Part shown: positions 1 through 10,640 of the stretch, piece by piece
Layout of the letters: each line of letters starts with the position of its first letter
Numbering within the stretch: the stretch's first letter is position 1
NCBI GenBank assembly: GCA_016800925.1
Contig: JABCPU010000864.1
Coordinates: forward strand, 1-23,254
Direction of reading: 5' to 3'
Length of the DNA stretch: 23,254 nt
DNA from: Suillus spraguei
Lineage: Eukaryota; Basidiomycota; Agaricomycetes; Boletales; Suillaceae
Made by a program: the position numbers and the translations under genes
The notes under the pieces: generated by a model
Seen by the model: only the letters and a program-made list of their open reading frames with translations
What the model was told of the DNA's origin: nothing
The model's database searches: none

Positions 1-1
1 T

Positions 2-1094
2 ACTAAAGCCATTTACCAAATGGGTCACGATAACGCTGTTGTACATGTTCAGATTAGTGGAAATACTCGCTTTGCAGGAGAGCACATCACTGGCGACCCT
101 GATATCCATATTCGTGTTTCGTCAACTCTCTCACACACCTCGCCCGAATTCACTTCCGTCATGTTAACTACAGTCGCCTTCACACAAGCGAGGCACCCAC
201 AATCGTGGAGCTCGATCATTACTGCACTGATGGACGGGAGATAGAATCTGTGACATCCTTCAATGTCTTAGAGGCCACAGCATATTCTTGCCCTTCAGAT
301 ACTAGTGAGCTTGCGAAACGATTGCGATCTTGTACTATAAAATCGTACGATGAGTGGAAACCGAGGCAGACCAAGAAAAATGCTTTTGGTCCGGTCATCT
401 CGGACGGCCATACGTGGGTTGATGTCTCGATGGTCGATATGCACGTATGGACTCGTACTTCGCCGGACACTCGTATCAATGTCTATCAGCGCAAAGCTGG
501 CTATGCATACGGGGTGTGCAATCTCATCATGTCACGAGAATCCATACTGACTACTTTTTCTAGTCCATCTATCCGAACTACGATGTAGATGATGTCGACA
601 ATCTCCTTGGCGTCGCCCTCAAGGGCATAAGCCAGAAGGTTCTGTCGTGCTACGAAAAGTGCCTACGGGGCACCAAACAGGCTCGTCGGGCTCGCGAAAC
701 ATCTAGCCTTGCCGATGAAAGTAGTGAGGAGTATGCCGATGATAGCCATGATGAGCCATCAGTCAGCTCGGTCAGCGATTCGGATGAAGATGAAGAATTA
801 TATCAAGATCCCGATGAAGCTGAACTCACGGCCACTATTTCCAGGCTCCGCAGCTGGGAACCAACGTCCCCGATCGTCAACTGGAACGAGTTAAAGAGCG
901 CACTCATCGCAGGGATCTGGAATACAGGATACATGCGCTACAAGAGCTGGCACGAGAGCCTGGGCAAGCGTGACAGGCAGAAGGCTTTTGACGGTCAAGA
1001 CTCTGAGCACCACTATGAAGGCACCACAATGAAAAGCATCGCACCTTCCGCGGCATGTCCAAGCCGGCTCCGTGTTGATATCTTGAATTGCTGA
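2..1094 (+). pseudogene. Broken copy A of a duplicated fungal gene of unknown function
   Basis: The reading frame runs in from the window edge and matches copy B (20720-21593) along most of its length; shared motifs include NAFGPVISDGHTWVDVSMV and QRKAGYAYG. One base is missing near 189 (copy B has one more A after CACAC), which shifts the frame; coding then resumes around 205-513. A 50-nt intron (514-563, GTGTGC...TTTCTAG, branch CTGAC) interrupts it at the same codon as in copy B. Removing it joins AYG to SIYPNYDVDD in frame, and the frame then stays open to a TGA at 1092-1094. The second exon ends in an acidic, Ser/Glu-rich tail (about 705-830) that copy B lacks. The family is common-looking for mushroom genomes but I cannot name it. 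The single-base deletion makes it a probable pseudogene; a sequencing error is the alternative. Confidence 0.75.
514..563 (+). other. 50-nt intron in copy A
   Basis: Donor GTGTGC, branch-like ACTGACTA and acceptor TTTTTCTAG. The equivalent intron in copy B (21287-21335) is 49 nt because one T is missing from the acceptor tract. Both splice to the same protein frame, whereas unspliced reading hits stops. The length difference without a frame change in the spliced product is good evidence that this is an intron. Confidence 0.8.
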
Positions 1095-1099
1095 AGTAA

Positions 1100-1501
1100 C
1101 ATCAAGCTCCTGCATTTAGGCTCAAGGCTGAACGTAACACCTGCTTTCAATCTGGGTTCAACATTAACAATCCATTGGTCATCATCTTCCGCACAGACGG
1201 CCATCACGAACCATACGTCAATTCAGAATTTCTCTCGTTCTGCCTGAATTGCTTAACCTCATCGGTTCCTGGACTGCCTTGTTTGGTCGTAATACCTACT
1301 TCGCTGCCTGTGGCATCATCGTACCTACCTTCGCATCTCACTCATACTAGTTTTCTGACGAGTTGGAGAAAGATTGAAATGAAGTTCCTGCATCCGCCTT
1401 ACATACCAGGATTGGGTCAGGCTCAAGCATCTCGTTGTTTTGGTCATCGAGGCTCCGCTCATGCTTGTACTGCAATCAACAGCGAATATGTATTCTTGTG
1501 A
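1100..1501 (+). pseudogene. Coding-like continuation of copy A (3' part)
   Basis: An open frame from just after a TAA at 1097-1099 to a TGA at 1500-1502 has coding-like content, for example AFRLKAERNTCFQSGFN, then NNPLVIIFRTDGHHEPYVNS and KIEMKFLHPPYIPGLGQ. It is out of frame with the exon ending at 1094. A frame change near 1015-1030 (where the alternative frame reads EKHRTFRGMSKPAP) suggests an indel rather than an intron. The block at 1370-1390 is repeated at 21581-21601 downstream of copy B. I therefore read it as the 3' part of the same gene, largely deleted from copy B. No domain is recognised. Confidence 0.4.
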
Positions 1502-1980
1502 CGCAACGTGAGACATCCCTAACTTTTGGTATGAAAGAGAGCTGCATTGGCAATTCTATCCGCCCGCTGGGGATGGACTTAGACAAAACATCGAGACTCA
1601 TTAAGTCCAAGAGTACATCAGTAAACCGAAAAAAAATCTGAGGAGGACATATATTGCCTTATATAGAGAATAATCACCTGCATCAGTACAATTCTGCTAT
1701 GGGTTATTACATGATCATGCATGAGTTTATAGAGGACAGATAAGTTCCTGATGGACTTGCGCAGGTTCACAAATTGCCAAAAACCCTTAGAAGTTGTGCA
1801 ACTCGAAATCAGGTGGTGGCCGCGGAAAAAGCTAATGTCTGCCTCAATGATTCATTGCCGCCACATTGAGACCAGTGTCCTCAGCTCGGAAGATAGGTCT
1901 AGAAATGAGTGTCTTGCCAGTACAATAATTTGTGCACTAATCACAGAAGAACCGATTGATAAAGTTATTGCCAGAGTATA
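1502..1980. other. Gene-free stretch
   Basis: Only short chance frames are present. I see no splice-linked coding, no repeat and no terminal structure here. Confidence 0.4.
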
Positions 1981-2115
1981 GGGGGAAAGGAATCTGGAGG
2001 GCTTCCGGATAAGTTTCTGATGAAGTTTCCGAAGGTAATCTGAAGGATTTCCGGAGGAGGTTCTGGAGATATTTTCAGAGGTATTCCGGAAATAGGGGTT
2101 CCGGAAGAGCAGACT
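1981..2115 (+). repeat. Degenerate short repeats rich in TTCCGGA / TTCTGGA
   Basis: Words such as TTCCGGA, TTTCCGAAGG, TTCTGGAG and ATTCCGGAA recur every 15-25 nt with variable spacing. The pattern is low-complexity and probably an old tandem repeat. It has no coding support on either strand. Confidence 0.5.
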
Positions 2116-2176
2116 AAGTTAGGAACTGGAAAGGATTGGAAATCTGGCTTATAAAAGTAGAGTATAGTGATGTGCA

Positions 2177-2206
2177 TGGCCTGGCTTCAGGCCATGGGCC
2201 AGGCCA
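2177..2206. repeat. GC-rich inverted repeat (TGGCCTGG / CCAGGCCA)
   Basis: Perfect 8-bp arms at 2177-2184 and 2199-2206 flank a 14-nt loop that itself contains a nested GGCCTG/CAGGCC pairing. It stands out from the AT-rich surroundings just before the tandem repeats. Its function is unknown. Confidence 0.5.
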
Positions 2207-2317
2207 AGCCACATCAGGAAATCGCCAAGGCTTAGGTTTTTCTAGTTAGATGTGATCAATGTAAACAAACATGGTAAATAAGGATCAACCTTGTTAGTTC
2301 TTGACTATGCATTAACA

Positions 2318-2915
2318 CTTAGATATTCAATGCCCATGGGCTATGATATAGGCTAAATATTGATTGCCCTTGGCATCCTCCTGTCATCACAGGTCTCCTA
2401 GGCAATGCTCTGGCCTGGGGCTACCATCTTTCACCTCTAGTCATCTCCAATTATTTAGTGCTCACTTTTTGGTGATGGTGTTGGAAGACTTGGCCATATG
2501 GTAGCATTTAGAAATCTAATGTCCATGAGTTATGATACAGGCTCAATATTAATTGCCCTTGACATCCTCCTGTCATCACAGGTCTCCTAGGCAATGTTCT
2601 GGCCTGGGGCTACCACCTTTCACCTTTGGTCATCTCCAATTATCTAGTCCTCACTTTTGGTGGCAGTGTTGGAAGACTTGGCCATATGGTAGCACCCTGA
2701 TATCCAATGTCCATGAATTATGATACAGGCTCAATATTGATTGCCCTTGGCATCCTCTTGTCATTACAAGTCTCCTAGCAATGTTCTGGCCTGGGGCTAC
2801 CATCTTTCACCTCTAGTCATCTCCAATTATCTGGTGTTCATTTTTTGGTGATAGTGTCAGAAACAGTAGCACTTAGATATCCAATGTCCATGAGTTAAAA
2901 TATGATAAGCTCATA
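2318..2915 (+). repeat. 189-bp tandem repeat, three copies plus a partial fourth
   Basis: The anchor word GGCT(A/C)AATATT(G/A)ATTGCCC occurs at 2351, 2540 and 2729, exactly 189 bp apart. Each unit also carries CATCCTC(C/T)TGTCAT, GGCCTGGGGCTACCA and ATCTCCAATTAT. The fourth unit begins near 2870 (TAGATATCCAATGTCCATGAG) but diverges after about 40 bp. Copies differ by scattered substitutions and small deletions. No frame is open across units, so it is a noncoding minisatellite-like array. Confidence 0.9.
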
Positions 2916-4471
2916 TGTCTTCATGACACATGCATTATCTAGGATGTAAGCAGGCCACAGCTTTCCTGAAATTATTGATGAATGGTGCCATTGGCACACA
3001 AAACCAGCGTTTCGAAATAAGTATAATCAAATAACCAATTGCTCATTTGTGCCAGTCTCCAGATGGTGTGAGTAGTACGTACAGGCTTGCTAAAATCACA
3101 GGACACAGAATTCATATAGAAATCAGAGCATTCACCATCTTCCACTGTTGACCTTGCTCTCGAGTTCATGAGTAACAGCAGTTGGAATACCATGATTGAG
3201 CCACATTTTGCGGATTTCTTCCTACCTAGTTGGGTGTATCGACTACTAAGTATGTCCACTGCAGTTGAGCATCCAATCGAAACTGAACAGCAGAGCATGT
3301 GGACTCACTCTCGTGTGCACATATTATGCTCCCCTCTAATTCCTAACTCATTTTGACAGTAGTGACTTGCCATACACCATGTTACTCCACATATCAAACA
3401 AACTGCAGCATCTGTTGGAGTTGCATAGTAAAGTACGACACCACAGTCGAGTTGCAAGGCAGCATGTAAGTGGTCGTAGTGAGTGCAACATCCTAATAGT
3501 GTTTTTGAAGTATATGTTATTCAGCCCTACCAGCTTCAGCCGCACGGTGTAACGAACATATTGGCGCTGGGCTTAAAACCCCATATTTTGACACTCGTCT
3601 CACGTCTACAGGAGTCACCACTTGTCCATGGCCATCTTACCCCTTTAGCAGTACCAGCAGCATCCCATGCTTACTGCACACCATACTGATTACCGCACCA
3701 CGTTCCACGTACTGATGTCCTTCCATGTCCTTGCTGCGTCTGCATAGCTCCATTTGGTGCGTCGTATGTTTTATATTCACTATCACTGATTCCACGGCAA
3801 GCCTTCTTACATGTTGCCTCGTGCCGCAGCGCCTCACGCTATGTTTACATACAGCGGTTACTACACTTGAGCACTACTGATCTCGCCTAGAGTATTCCGA
3901 GTACATACAATTTAGGATATAAGCACCGTGTACCCCACACGATACAGTACCTGATTTTACACCATTGCATGTACTATAGGTCAGGATTATTGTCTAGCTC
4001 TGGATCTACCCAGTAGTGGACATAGTCTTTAAAGTTTCCTTATCGCTCGTTAATACATCACGCTCATTCTCTGTTACCACTGGCATACCGCTGGACTTTT
4101 GACTGTTACCTTGACTGAACTTCTCATGCACTGCTACTTTACTGCTGAAAGTACTGCGGACTTCTTTGCTGTTTCATTGCACCGCTCACAACCTTACCGC
4201 TACCGCGGAGACCTCCGCTCGATGCAACTGTTACTGACCTTATCTTGACCATGGAAGCACCGCTACACATGACACTAGTTCCAGCAGTATCATTGCTGAC
4301 CACGACACTTGTTTCGCACATAAGTTAGGCTCGAACTTGACCATACTAATAGGCATCCCCCTTTAGGGTCGAACGCTCTTGTTCTTACAAGTGAAGCAGA
4401 CTAGACAGAGCGCAAGACTCACATACTAGTTTAGGCAGTGGTTTATCTACAGCCCAAGCTAGGTTGTATCT
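2916..4471. other. No supported gene; CTG/ACTG-rich low-complexity DNA in the right half
   Basis: A minus-strand frame at 2972-3298 (108 codons) is the longest here. I could not link it to neighbouring exons or recognise it, so it is left as a possible relic. From about 3640 to 4330 the plus strand is rich in TACTG, CACTG and CCGCT words, which look like a decayed simple repeat. I see no terminal repeats, RNA genes or splice-linked coding. Confidence 0.4.
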
Positions 4472-5035
4472 TTACAACGGGTTGCATGTTGAATACACTG
4501 CAATTGAGTCACAACTCCCATCAGAGTGGTAGCGAAGGCTTGGGTGTCGCTGTGCCCGACAATAACTAGATGATTGAGATCGATCCCCATATCTGAATGA
4601 AAGACACTGCACCGTGACATATCTGGTTGTACATGAGGTTGTCAGTACCAATCACATTGCTATTGGAATTCACACATTACCTTGAAACACCAGATGTCAA
4701 TTGTGCAGGGCAAGGTGAAGGTAAGGGCAATTCAAACTCGTTGGATTTGTCAAATATTGTCTCCCATGGGCTAGGTAAAATTGATGTGGTCCTGCCACAG
4801 CGGTATATCAATAGCCTACATAGCAGTGGACGATCCAATAGTTAGCATTAATTTGTTGACTAGAAGCACTTGCCATTGGACCTGGTCTTCTGCAGGTGGT
4901 AGTGAACTTGAATGACTTCACCCAGGTGGGCAGGTCAAGCTTGATGGTGTTGCGGTCTGCTATCATAGTGTAGTAAGTATTAGTAACGAGGACTTGAACA
5001 TAATTTCGAAAATTTACCTTGCTGAAAGTTATCAT
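4472..5035 (-). CDS. Coding-like 3' exons of a minus-strand gene, unknown function
   Basis: Reading leftwards, the last two exons are the clearest. A penultimate exon (ending at 4681) contains the Pro-rich stretch LPSPWETIFDKSNEFELP. It is joined by a 58-nt intron (4680-4623, GTAATG...TACTGAC...CCAG) to a terminal exon (4622-4472) that stays open for 49 codons to TAA. That exon contains RYVTVQCLSFRYGDRSQ and several Cys residues. Upstream, 5035-4850 is also coding-like (TYYTMIADRNTIKLDLPTWV), but I could not find a splice chain from it into the penultimate exon in one frame. This block lies directly downstream of the 14-exon gene on the same strand and may be its true 3' end if that gene splices out its apparent TGA at 5318. 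No family is recognised. Confidence 0.35.
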
Positions 5036-5317
5036 AAATTGATGTCGAAATCTTGCAAGCTTGCATTGGTCGGCAAAATTGACAAGGAGTCAGAAAATGG
5101 TCTGCTTAGAGCTGAGTCTGCAGTGAATGACTCAGTGCAACATGATGAGTGTGACATATCACATAATCATGTGACAAAGAACCACATAATTCTGTACGTA
5201 ATAAATACCTGGAAGTAGACATATTGCCCCCTGATCCAACAATAACAGCACAGTCAAATTAAATGGGCTCTGATGTATTCAGTGAGAACGGAACGATGGG
5301 GACCATGCCAAGGATGA

Positions 5318-7915
5318 TCATTGTAAGGACTTTTGCGAAACATGTGCTCGGCTAATGAAATGTAGAATCAAAGATGTCCTTGCTCCTCTCTCTTCTTGTG
5401 ATAACCTTAGTTTGAGTCCTAGTCTCTGCCCTTGCATTAATTCGTTTGTGGGTTGTGACAGAGGTCTGAAAAGGGCCTGACATTGAGATTAACATGAAGA
5501 AGTTACATACAAAAGAGAAACATACACACCTCAGTTCTAGGTTCTCAAGTAACTCTGGAACAGATGGATGTGTTATTGATCCCTCTCGCCAAGAACTAGG
5601 GCTGAGTGTGGCCTGCAAAAAATAAGCAATAGTGCATACATACGGAAAGTGAGGGGGAGCTTGAGATCAGAGAGCCTTCAAAAGGTTGTCTCAGTTGTCC
5701 TTGTTCATGAAGAAAGTGAGAGTGAGGTGCAACAATGCTGAAATAGAGAAGCTCAGAATACATGGTAGTACAGGATGCAAGTCGAAGTCAACGTGGAGAA
5801 ACTAAACAGGTTATACTAGTGTATTATTCAAGGCCTCGACTTTATATTAAAAAAAGAATCATCAATCGGAGGCTGTAGATATTGTGCATCCACTGTGCCC
5901 TGAGATGGAGCATGATCATAGATTCTAACCAGGGCACCTATATTCGCTCTCCTGTGCTTTCCATCTTTGTCTATACCATAGATATTGATGTCTCTGAAGC
6001 AAATCAGAGACTTGAGTTGATCATAGGAAATGAAGATTAAACAAATTACCTGATGTATCCCAGATCATGTCCAACATCTTGAATCTCTGTCAGAGGAGGA
6101 CCATGAAGGCGCCCAATTCTACAATAAAGCTTGATCACAGCTGCGTCACCTGTCCTGTTGAGATTGTGATTGAGTGCTTTCTGACAGTATTTGTAGAACT
6201 TAAAATAAATGTCAAAACTAAGTTAACAACAGAAAGATATAAGTCACTGACGAGACACACTATCAGAGAGATTATCCTCATATTAGGATTTCCCCCTTGG
6301 TCAAGAACTTGATCCCAATATAAGTCAGCAATGCAGACATTTGGGTTAGATGCGATTGGGCGAAGGATCATATAATGCCAGAGTTCTTTTGCCATTTGGA
6401 GGCCAAGTATCTCTATCACAATACGATGCTAAGAAATGAAGTGAGGTAAATGATTTGGTGATACATTTAACTCATGTCAAAGGCCACTAGCATTTGGTCT
6501 TGTCCTTGATTGAGCTGAACTGCCGCTTGATCAAGCACAGTTGTCATCCTTGCAATCCTTGTTTGCCCTTCATCAGTGTTAAGACAGAAGCCCAGATCCT
6601 CAGAAGGCTTCAGACAGTGCCCTATCACTTTCCTAAGATCCAAAAGACTTGAATTTGGTGTGTGGTCAAACTAGTTGATATTGTTTGTTATCATCAATAT
6701 TTGAAAAAAAAATAACATATTCACTGTGCCACACAGATGATGCCAATGGAATCTCACTCCCGTCATAAACTCCACTAGAGACAGACAGCTTGCATCAGTT
6801 CAAAAACTAAAGATAAACAAAATAGTACTCACAATCAATATTTTGACAGTCCTGGTAAGATAAGCTGATATGCAACAAGCCTCCAAGAAGCACTGGGTGA
6901 TGAATTGATGTCGATATGGCCATAACTTGACCACCCTCATGGCATTGCCATAGTGCCCCGTGATGAGACTTCCAAACAGTATCATCTTTAATGATCTCGC
7001 AATTGATAACCACAGATGGTTGACTGGTAGGTCCCCTAAGATGGACTGACAGTGCGAACTGTCACCTGATGGGCTGTACTCTGTCCAGCGCAGGTCCTCT
7101 GGTAAATGGATGATCTGAGGGAGCATTAACTCATCTACATTGATGAAATCCTCAAACATCGGAGCCTGTGATGGAAGTATTGCTGGTACTGGAGCTGATG
7201 CCTGAATAGGTGTCTGTGCAGTCGCTTGGGCCAGCGGTGATATGGGTGTAATTCTGGGTATCAGTGCTGAACCTATCGCACTGGAGCTAGGAATGAAGTT
7301 ATATGCTTGCCCTATCATAATCAGTCAATGCACTCCCAGGAAGCAAAACACATATGGTAATCTTGCTGGAAAGATGCAGTAGTATAGTCTTCCATGTATA
7401 CCTGCCCAACAGAACTATCGTCAAAATCTTCAGTGACCATACCATCTATGATATCGTCCAGGCCATCAAAAATGGCCTCATTGTAATGACCATAAGGCCA
7501 TGGTGCCAGTTTGGCAATGAACTTCCTATCCACTGCTGTAGTCAGCTAATGATGAAGAGGCGGAGGGACAAAAGTTACATTCAGGCCACATCCAGACTGC
7601 AATCAACCGGTGATCATAAACTCTAGATACTACTTCCACATCGTGGCTAAGCTCGTCCTTATCTTTGGGCTGTATAACAAGATATGTTAATGTCCAAAAA
7701 ATCGAGGTAATGAGGTCTCACACAGTAAGACCATAGATGGGTACCAAAACCTCATACTCAGCTCTTCTGGAAGCCTTAATGAGAGGACCACTATGACCAT
7801 TCATGCCAATACATACATAAGGACCTCACCTTTCACTCTGTGCACCACCAAGGATTCTACTTAGTTCCAGTACTGATAGCTCCTCTTTTGATTGAGTTCC
7901 TGGGCAGCTTACCAT
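5318..7915 (-). CDS. Uncharacterised 14-exon gene, 608-residue product
   Basis: Exons: 7915-7830, 7790-7724, 7669-7598, 7545-7352, 7286-7080, 7023-6833, 6774-6725, 6670-6472, 6412-6261, 6180-6050, 5993-5841, 5737-5644, 5612-5530, 5465-5318. The total is 1827 nt, 609 codons including TGA, with every junction agreeing in phase and no internal stop. Typical introns are 52-65 nt with good signals (GTGAGT...CTGATG...CTCTAG at 6832-6775; GTGTGA...ACAG at 7723-7670). Outliers are 31, 39 and 103 nt. The start at 7915 is preferred; an ATG at 7804 inside the first intron would give 584 residues. The protein has an Ala/Pro-rich linker around residues 140-165 and a Trp/His/Cys-rich middle (HHGALWQCHEGG, FHWHHLCG), followed by a predicted helical, Gln-rich stretch. 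I recognise no domain, signal peptide or membrane span. The last exon's stop could instead be spliced away, joining 4472-5035. Confidence 0.65.
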
Positions 7916-8176
7916 AGCTCCTCACTCATTTGAGTTCTTGTGTAGCTTTTCTCTCTGTAGCTTTTCTAGTTTGGCAGCTTTCATAGCTCACTAGTTAGCT
8001 CCTGGATACCTAGTTTTTAGAGTGAACACTACCACTGTCTTTGACTGTTTCCTCTCTCCTTCCCTTGAGTTTTGGCTAGTCAGAAGCCCTTTGGGCTGAA
8101 CATACTGCTACATGCTTCTTATACCTGCCCCCCAGGTAGGATTGTTTCTCTACACCGTGATTTTTAGTGAAGAGGC
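7916..8176. promoter_or_regulatory. Pyrimidine-rich region between divergent genes, probable promoters
   Basis: This lies between the start of the 14-exon gene (minus) and the pseudogene start at 8177 (plus). It contains imperfect direct repeats of AGCTCCT...TTGAGTTC...GCAGCTT (7878-7985) and a long C/T-rich stretch on the plus strand (8030-8070). No TATA box is certain. The regulatory role is inferred only from position. Confidence 0.3.
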
Positions 8177-8914
8177 ATGCAGCAAGCAAGCGGTGTCACA
8201 GAAGGTAAGGTAAGTCTTGCCATAGCTTTAGTAATGGCAGAAATAAATATGCTACACACCAATGGATCTAGATGGAAATGGAATGGACAGGAGGACATCG
8301 GTAGCGAGATTTGGTAAGGGGCAAGGATCCACAGAGCAAAAACGGTACTGGTGAAGCGAAAAGGGGTAATGCTCACTATAGGGGATTTCTCAGTAGCTGC
8401 TGTAGACAGTAATGAGACACTTGTGTAAAACGGCACTTTCATGGTCAGCGTGACTTTGTTCGCTACACCGAGGTAGTGCAAAATTTATATAAAACACATA
8501 GCAACAGGATAGATACTGGTTCAATTTGTAGCCTTGCCACATAAATTAAAAAATTAACCTACATAGGGTACATATGCGGTATCTATGAGAGGTTTTATCC
8601 CAATCCTGGCTGATGACTTGGTTACAGCTGAAAATCCGTCCAAATTGGGGCCAGTACACACCCTTTGAGGTGCATATAGTGGACATATCTAGGTCAGTCA
8701 TGTAAAACAGTCAAAAATCAGACCCTGTAATAGACCTGTGACCCAGCTGGTGCTAATATCTGAGTGACCTGATACTATGGCTGATCCCTCACATGAGTCA
8801 CGTCTATTATATGCATATGCTGCAACCACTGCACTGATGAAAACACCAACAGACGGACTACCTAGGTCACAATCTTGGGCAATGGGAGGCGTCTCGGTGG
8901 CAGCATCACACTGA
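8177..8914 (+). pseudogene. Decayed multi-exon gene with three in-frame stops, unknown function
   Basis: One frame runs from ATG at 8177 to a donor at 8473 and reads as coding throughout (MAEINMLHTNGSRWKWNGQE, then KRKGVMLTIGDFSVAAVDSN), but contains TAA at 8315 and 8426. Two later exons are well bounded. One is 8628-8692 (LKIRPNWGQYTPFEVHIVD), preceded by a classic 60-nt intron (GTACAT...CTGATGAC...TTACAG). The other is 8734-8914, joined by a 41-nt intron (8693-8733), and holds an in-frame TGA at 8765 before MADPSHESRLLYAYAATTAL and a final TGA. The link between 8472 and 8628 is unresolved. The stops look like CAA to TAA (twice) and CGA to TGA. It ends 64 bp before the LTR at 8979. Family unknown. 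Confidence 0.5.
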
Positions 8915-8978
8915 CTCAAAGGCATAAGACAATAGTATCATTGGCACAGTAAATGGTATACACATGATGCACACTAAT

Positions 8979-9268
8979 TGTTACGCCCGGTGTTATACAA
9001 ACGTCTTAGTAATCAAAAGTTCGAAGTCTAGTGTTCTCCTTAGAATGAGTTGTTCAAGTAAAGCAGTAGATTGCAGGCCCTGGTCTGCATAGGTCAAGTT
9101 AAAGAAATAGGAACTCGGGATGGTATCTGAATATATAAGGTAATTGGAGTGGAGATAGAATATTGGAGCGGAGATTAAATAATGAAGAACCAATGGGAAA
9201 AAGATAAAGGAATCATATGATAGAATGTTATGGAATGTAGTAGAATGAGTAAACATAGAACTGTAACA
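8979..9268 (-). repeat. 3' LTR of the Ty3/Gypsy element (290 bp)
   Basis: The LTR is bounded by the 6-bp inverted repeat TGTTAC...GTAACA, giving canonical TG...CA ends. On the minus strand it begins directly after the polypurine tract. It contains a TATA-like TATATATTC stretch (minus strand, about 9130-9140). No second copy exists in the window, so age and target-site duplication cannot be read. Confidence 0.85.
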
Positions 9269-9280
9269 TTACCCCGTTTT
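9269..9280 (-). other. Polypurine tract of the Ty3/Gypsy element
   Basis: On the minus strand AAAACGGGGTAA sits immediately upstream of the LTR start (TGTTACAG). This is the expected site and composition for the plus-strand DNA primer. Confidence 0.75.
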
Positions 9281-9309
9281 AACGGTTGTAATCCCTGATT
9301 ACATAATAT

Positions 9310-10640
9310 TTATAAGTGTTGTGCTCGTTTGTAAGAAGTAAGAATATCATGGGCATTACCAAGTTCATTCTCTTTCATCCATTCATTCTCGAACTCGGGA
9401 ATCCTTTCCATTTGACATAGAATTGTCATTGAGATGAAGAGCCACGATGACCAACGATGGCTTCAATCTCATGTTCTTCTTCGCCGTCTATGATATCAGG
9501 AGGTGGTTTGACGTAATTGGGTCTGTGAGTATCGTTTTCTTTATAAGGTGAGAGTAGTGCGGCGTGGAAGACAGGGTGGATATGCCATTGTGCAGGCAGA
9601 GCAAGTTTATAAGTGATGGGTGATAGGACATCAGTGACAGTGAATGGTCCTTCGCGTTTTGGTGCAAGTTTCCGATTAGAATATCCGAGATGAAGGTTTT
9701 TAGCTTCGAGCCAAACCTTATTGCCTTTAGTGAATGGTACGAATTTAGATGTGATTCGTTGACGCATAGTATTACGAGAGAGTTCGTGAGCGGCTAATGC
9801 TTCGTCATGTGCTTTGTTTAGGATAAAGAGGCATTGTTCTATATTAGGGATATCAGATTTGGGATGTGAATCAGGGAGGTGTTTCAGATGATAACCCATC
9901 ATGAGGTAAAATGGGGAGGTGCCACGTGCTGAATGATGATGAGAGTTATGGACAAATTCAGCAAGGGGAAGCATCACAGCCCAACTGGTTTGGTCATTAG
10001 TGCAAAAGATCCGAAGGTAAACTTCAAGTTCTTGATTAACTCATTCAGTTTCTCCATCACTTTGGGGATGGAAGGCAGTGGAAAGGGAGTTTTTGTATCT
10101 GAGGAGTTTTCCGAGTTCAACTTGGAATCGAGAAGCGAATTGGGGTCCATGTCAGATATAATTTTATCGTAAAGTCCATATTTAGCAAAAACTTTAGAAA
10201 AGAAAATATTGGCGACACCTTCAGCGTCTATTGTTTTGAGGCAAGGTGTGAAAACTACCCCCTTTGAAAGGCCATGGTTGACCACGACCATAATACTATC
10301 AAAGCCATCGGAAAGGGGTAAGTCTGTGATAAGATTGACTGAGCAGTGGGCAAAGGGTCAATTGGATATAGGAGCGGGAATAGGAAAGAGTGGAGTGAAG
10401 ACAGGTGTGTGTTTACTTTATTCTGTTGGCAGATGCAACAGCCGTCTACGAAGTTCTTGACAAAAGTAGCCAGTCCTGGCCACCAATAGTCACGAGAGAG
10501 TAATTCTTGGGTTTTGTAACATCCAGGATGTCCTGCAGTAGGGAAATCATGATGAAGGGAAGTGAGTTCACGGCATAAGTCGCCTGGTGGTACATAAGTA
10601 AGATTCTTGTACATGAGAATTCCGTCACTCAATTTCCAAT
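9310..10640 (-). pseudogene. Integrase and chromodomain of the Ty3/Gypsy element
   Basis: The N-terminal HHCC zinc-binding region is clear (HHDFPTAGHPG at about 10550, then GCCICQQNK near 10435). The catalytic core follows in another frame. The expected first catalytic Asp is Asn (VNLITDLP, codon 10334-10336), the second region reads IISDMDP, and the Glu region (SDGETE) is followed by TGA at 10041-10043 where family members have Arg. The C-terminal part (9977-9429) is open and holds the GPF module (KREGPFTVTDVL) and HPVFHAALLSPYK. The chromodomain starts EIEAIVGHR, is stopped at 9426, and then continues with QFYVKWKGFPSS, shifts frame, and ends at TAA 9310-9312. With the Asn change and these breaks the integrase is inactive. 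Confidence 0.9.

Noticed and set aside
2972..3298. 108-codon minus-strand open frame as a gene
   Set aside because: Composition is plausible but no intron chain, start context, repeat or known domain supports it.
6800..7318. 172-codon uninterrupted minus-strand open frame as a single-exon gene
   Set aside because: Its left third (below about 7080) is the wrong frame. Splicing at 7079-7024 leads into a better coding frame that connects in phase to all later exons.
8570..8666. Plus-strand frame starting YAVSMRGFIPILADD as an exon
   Set aside because: It overlaps a 60-nt segment with ideal donor, branch and acceptor (8568-8627), and the downstream frame LKIRPNWGQYTPFEV is better coding in the spliced reading.
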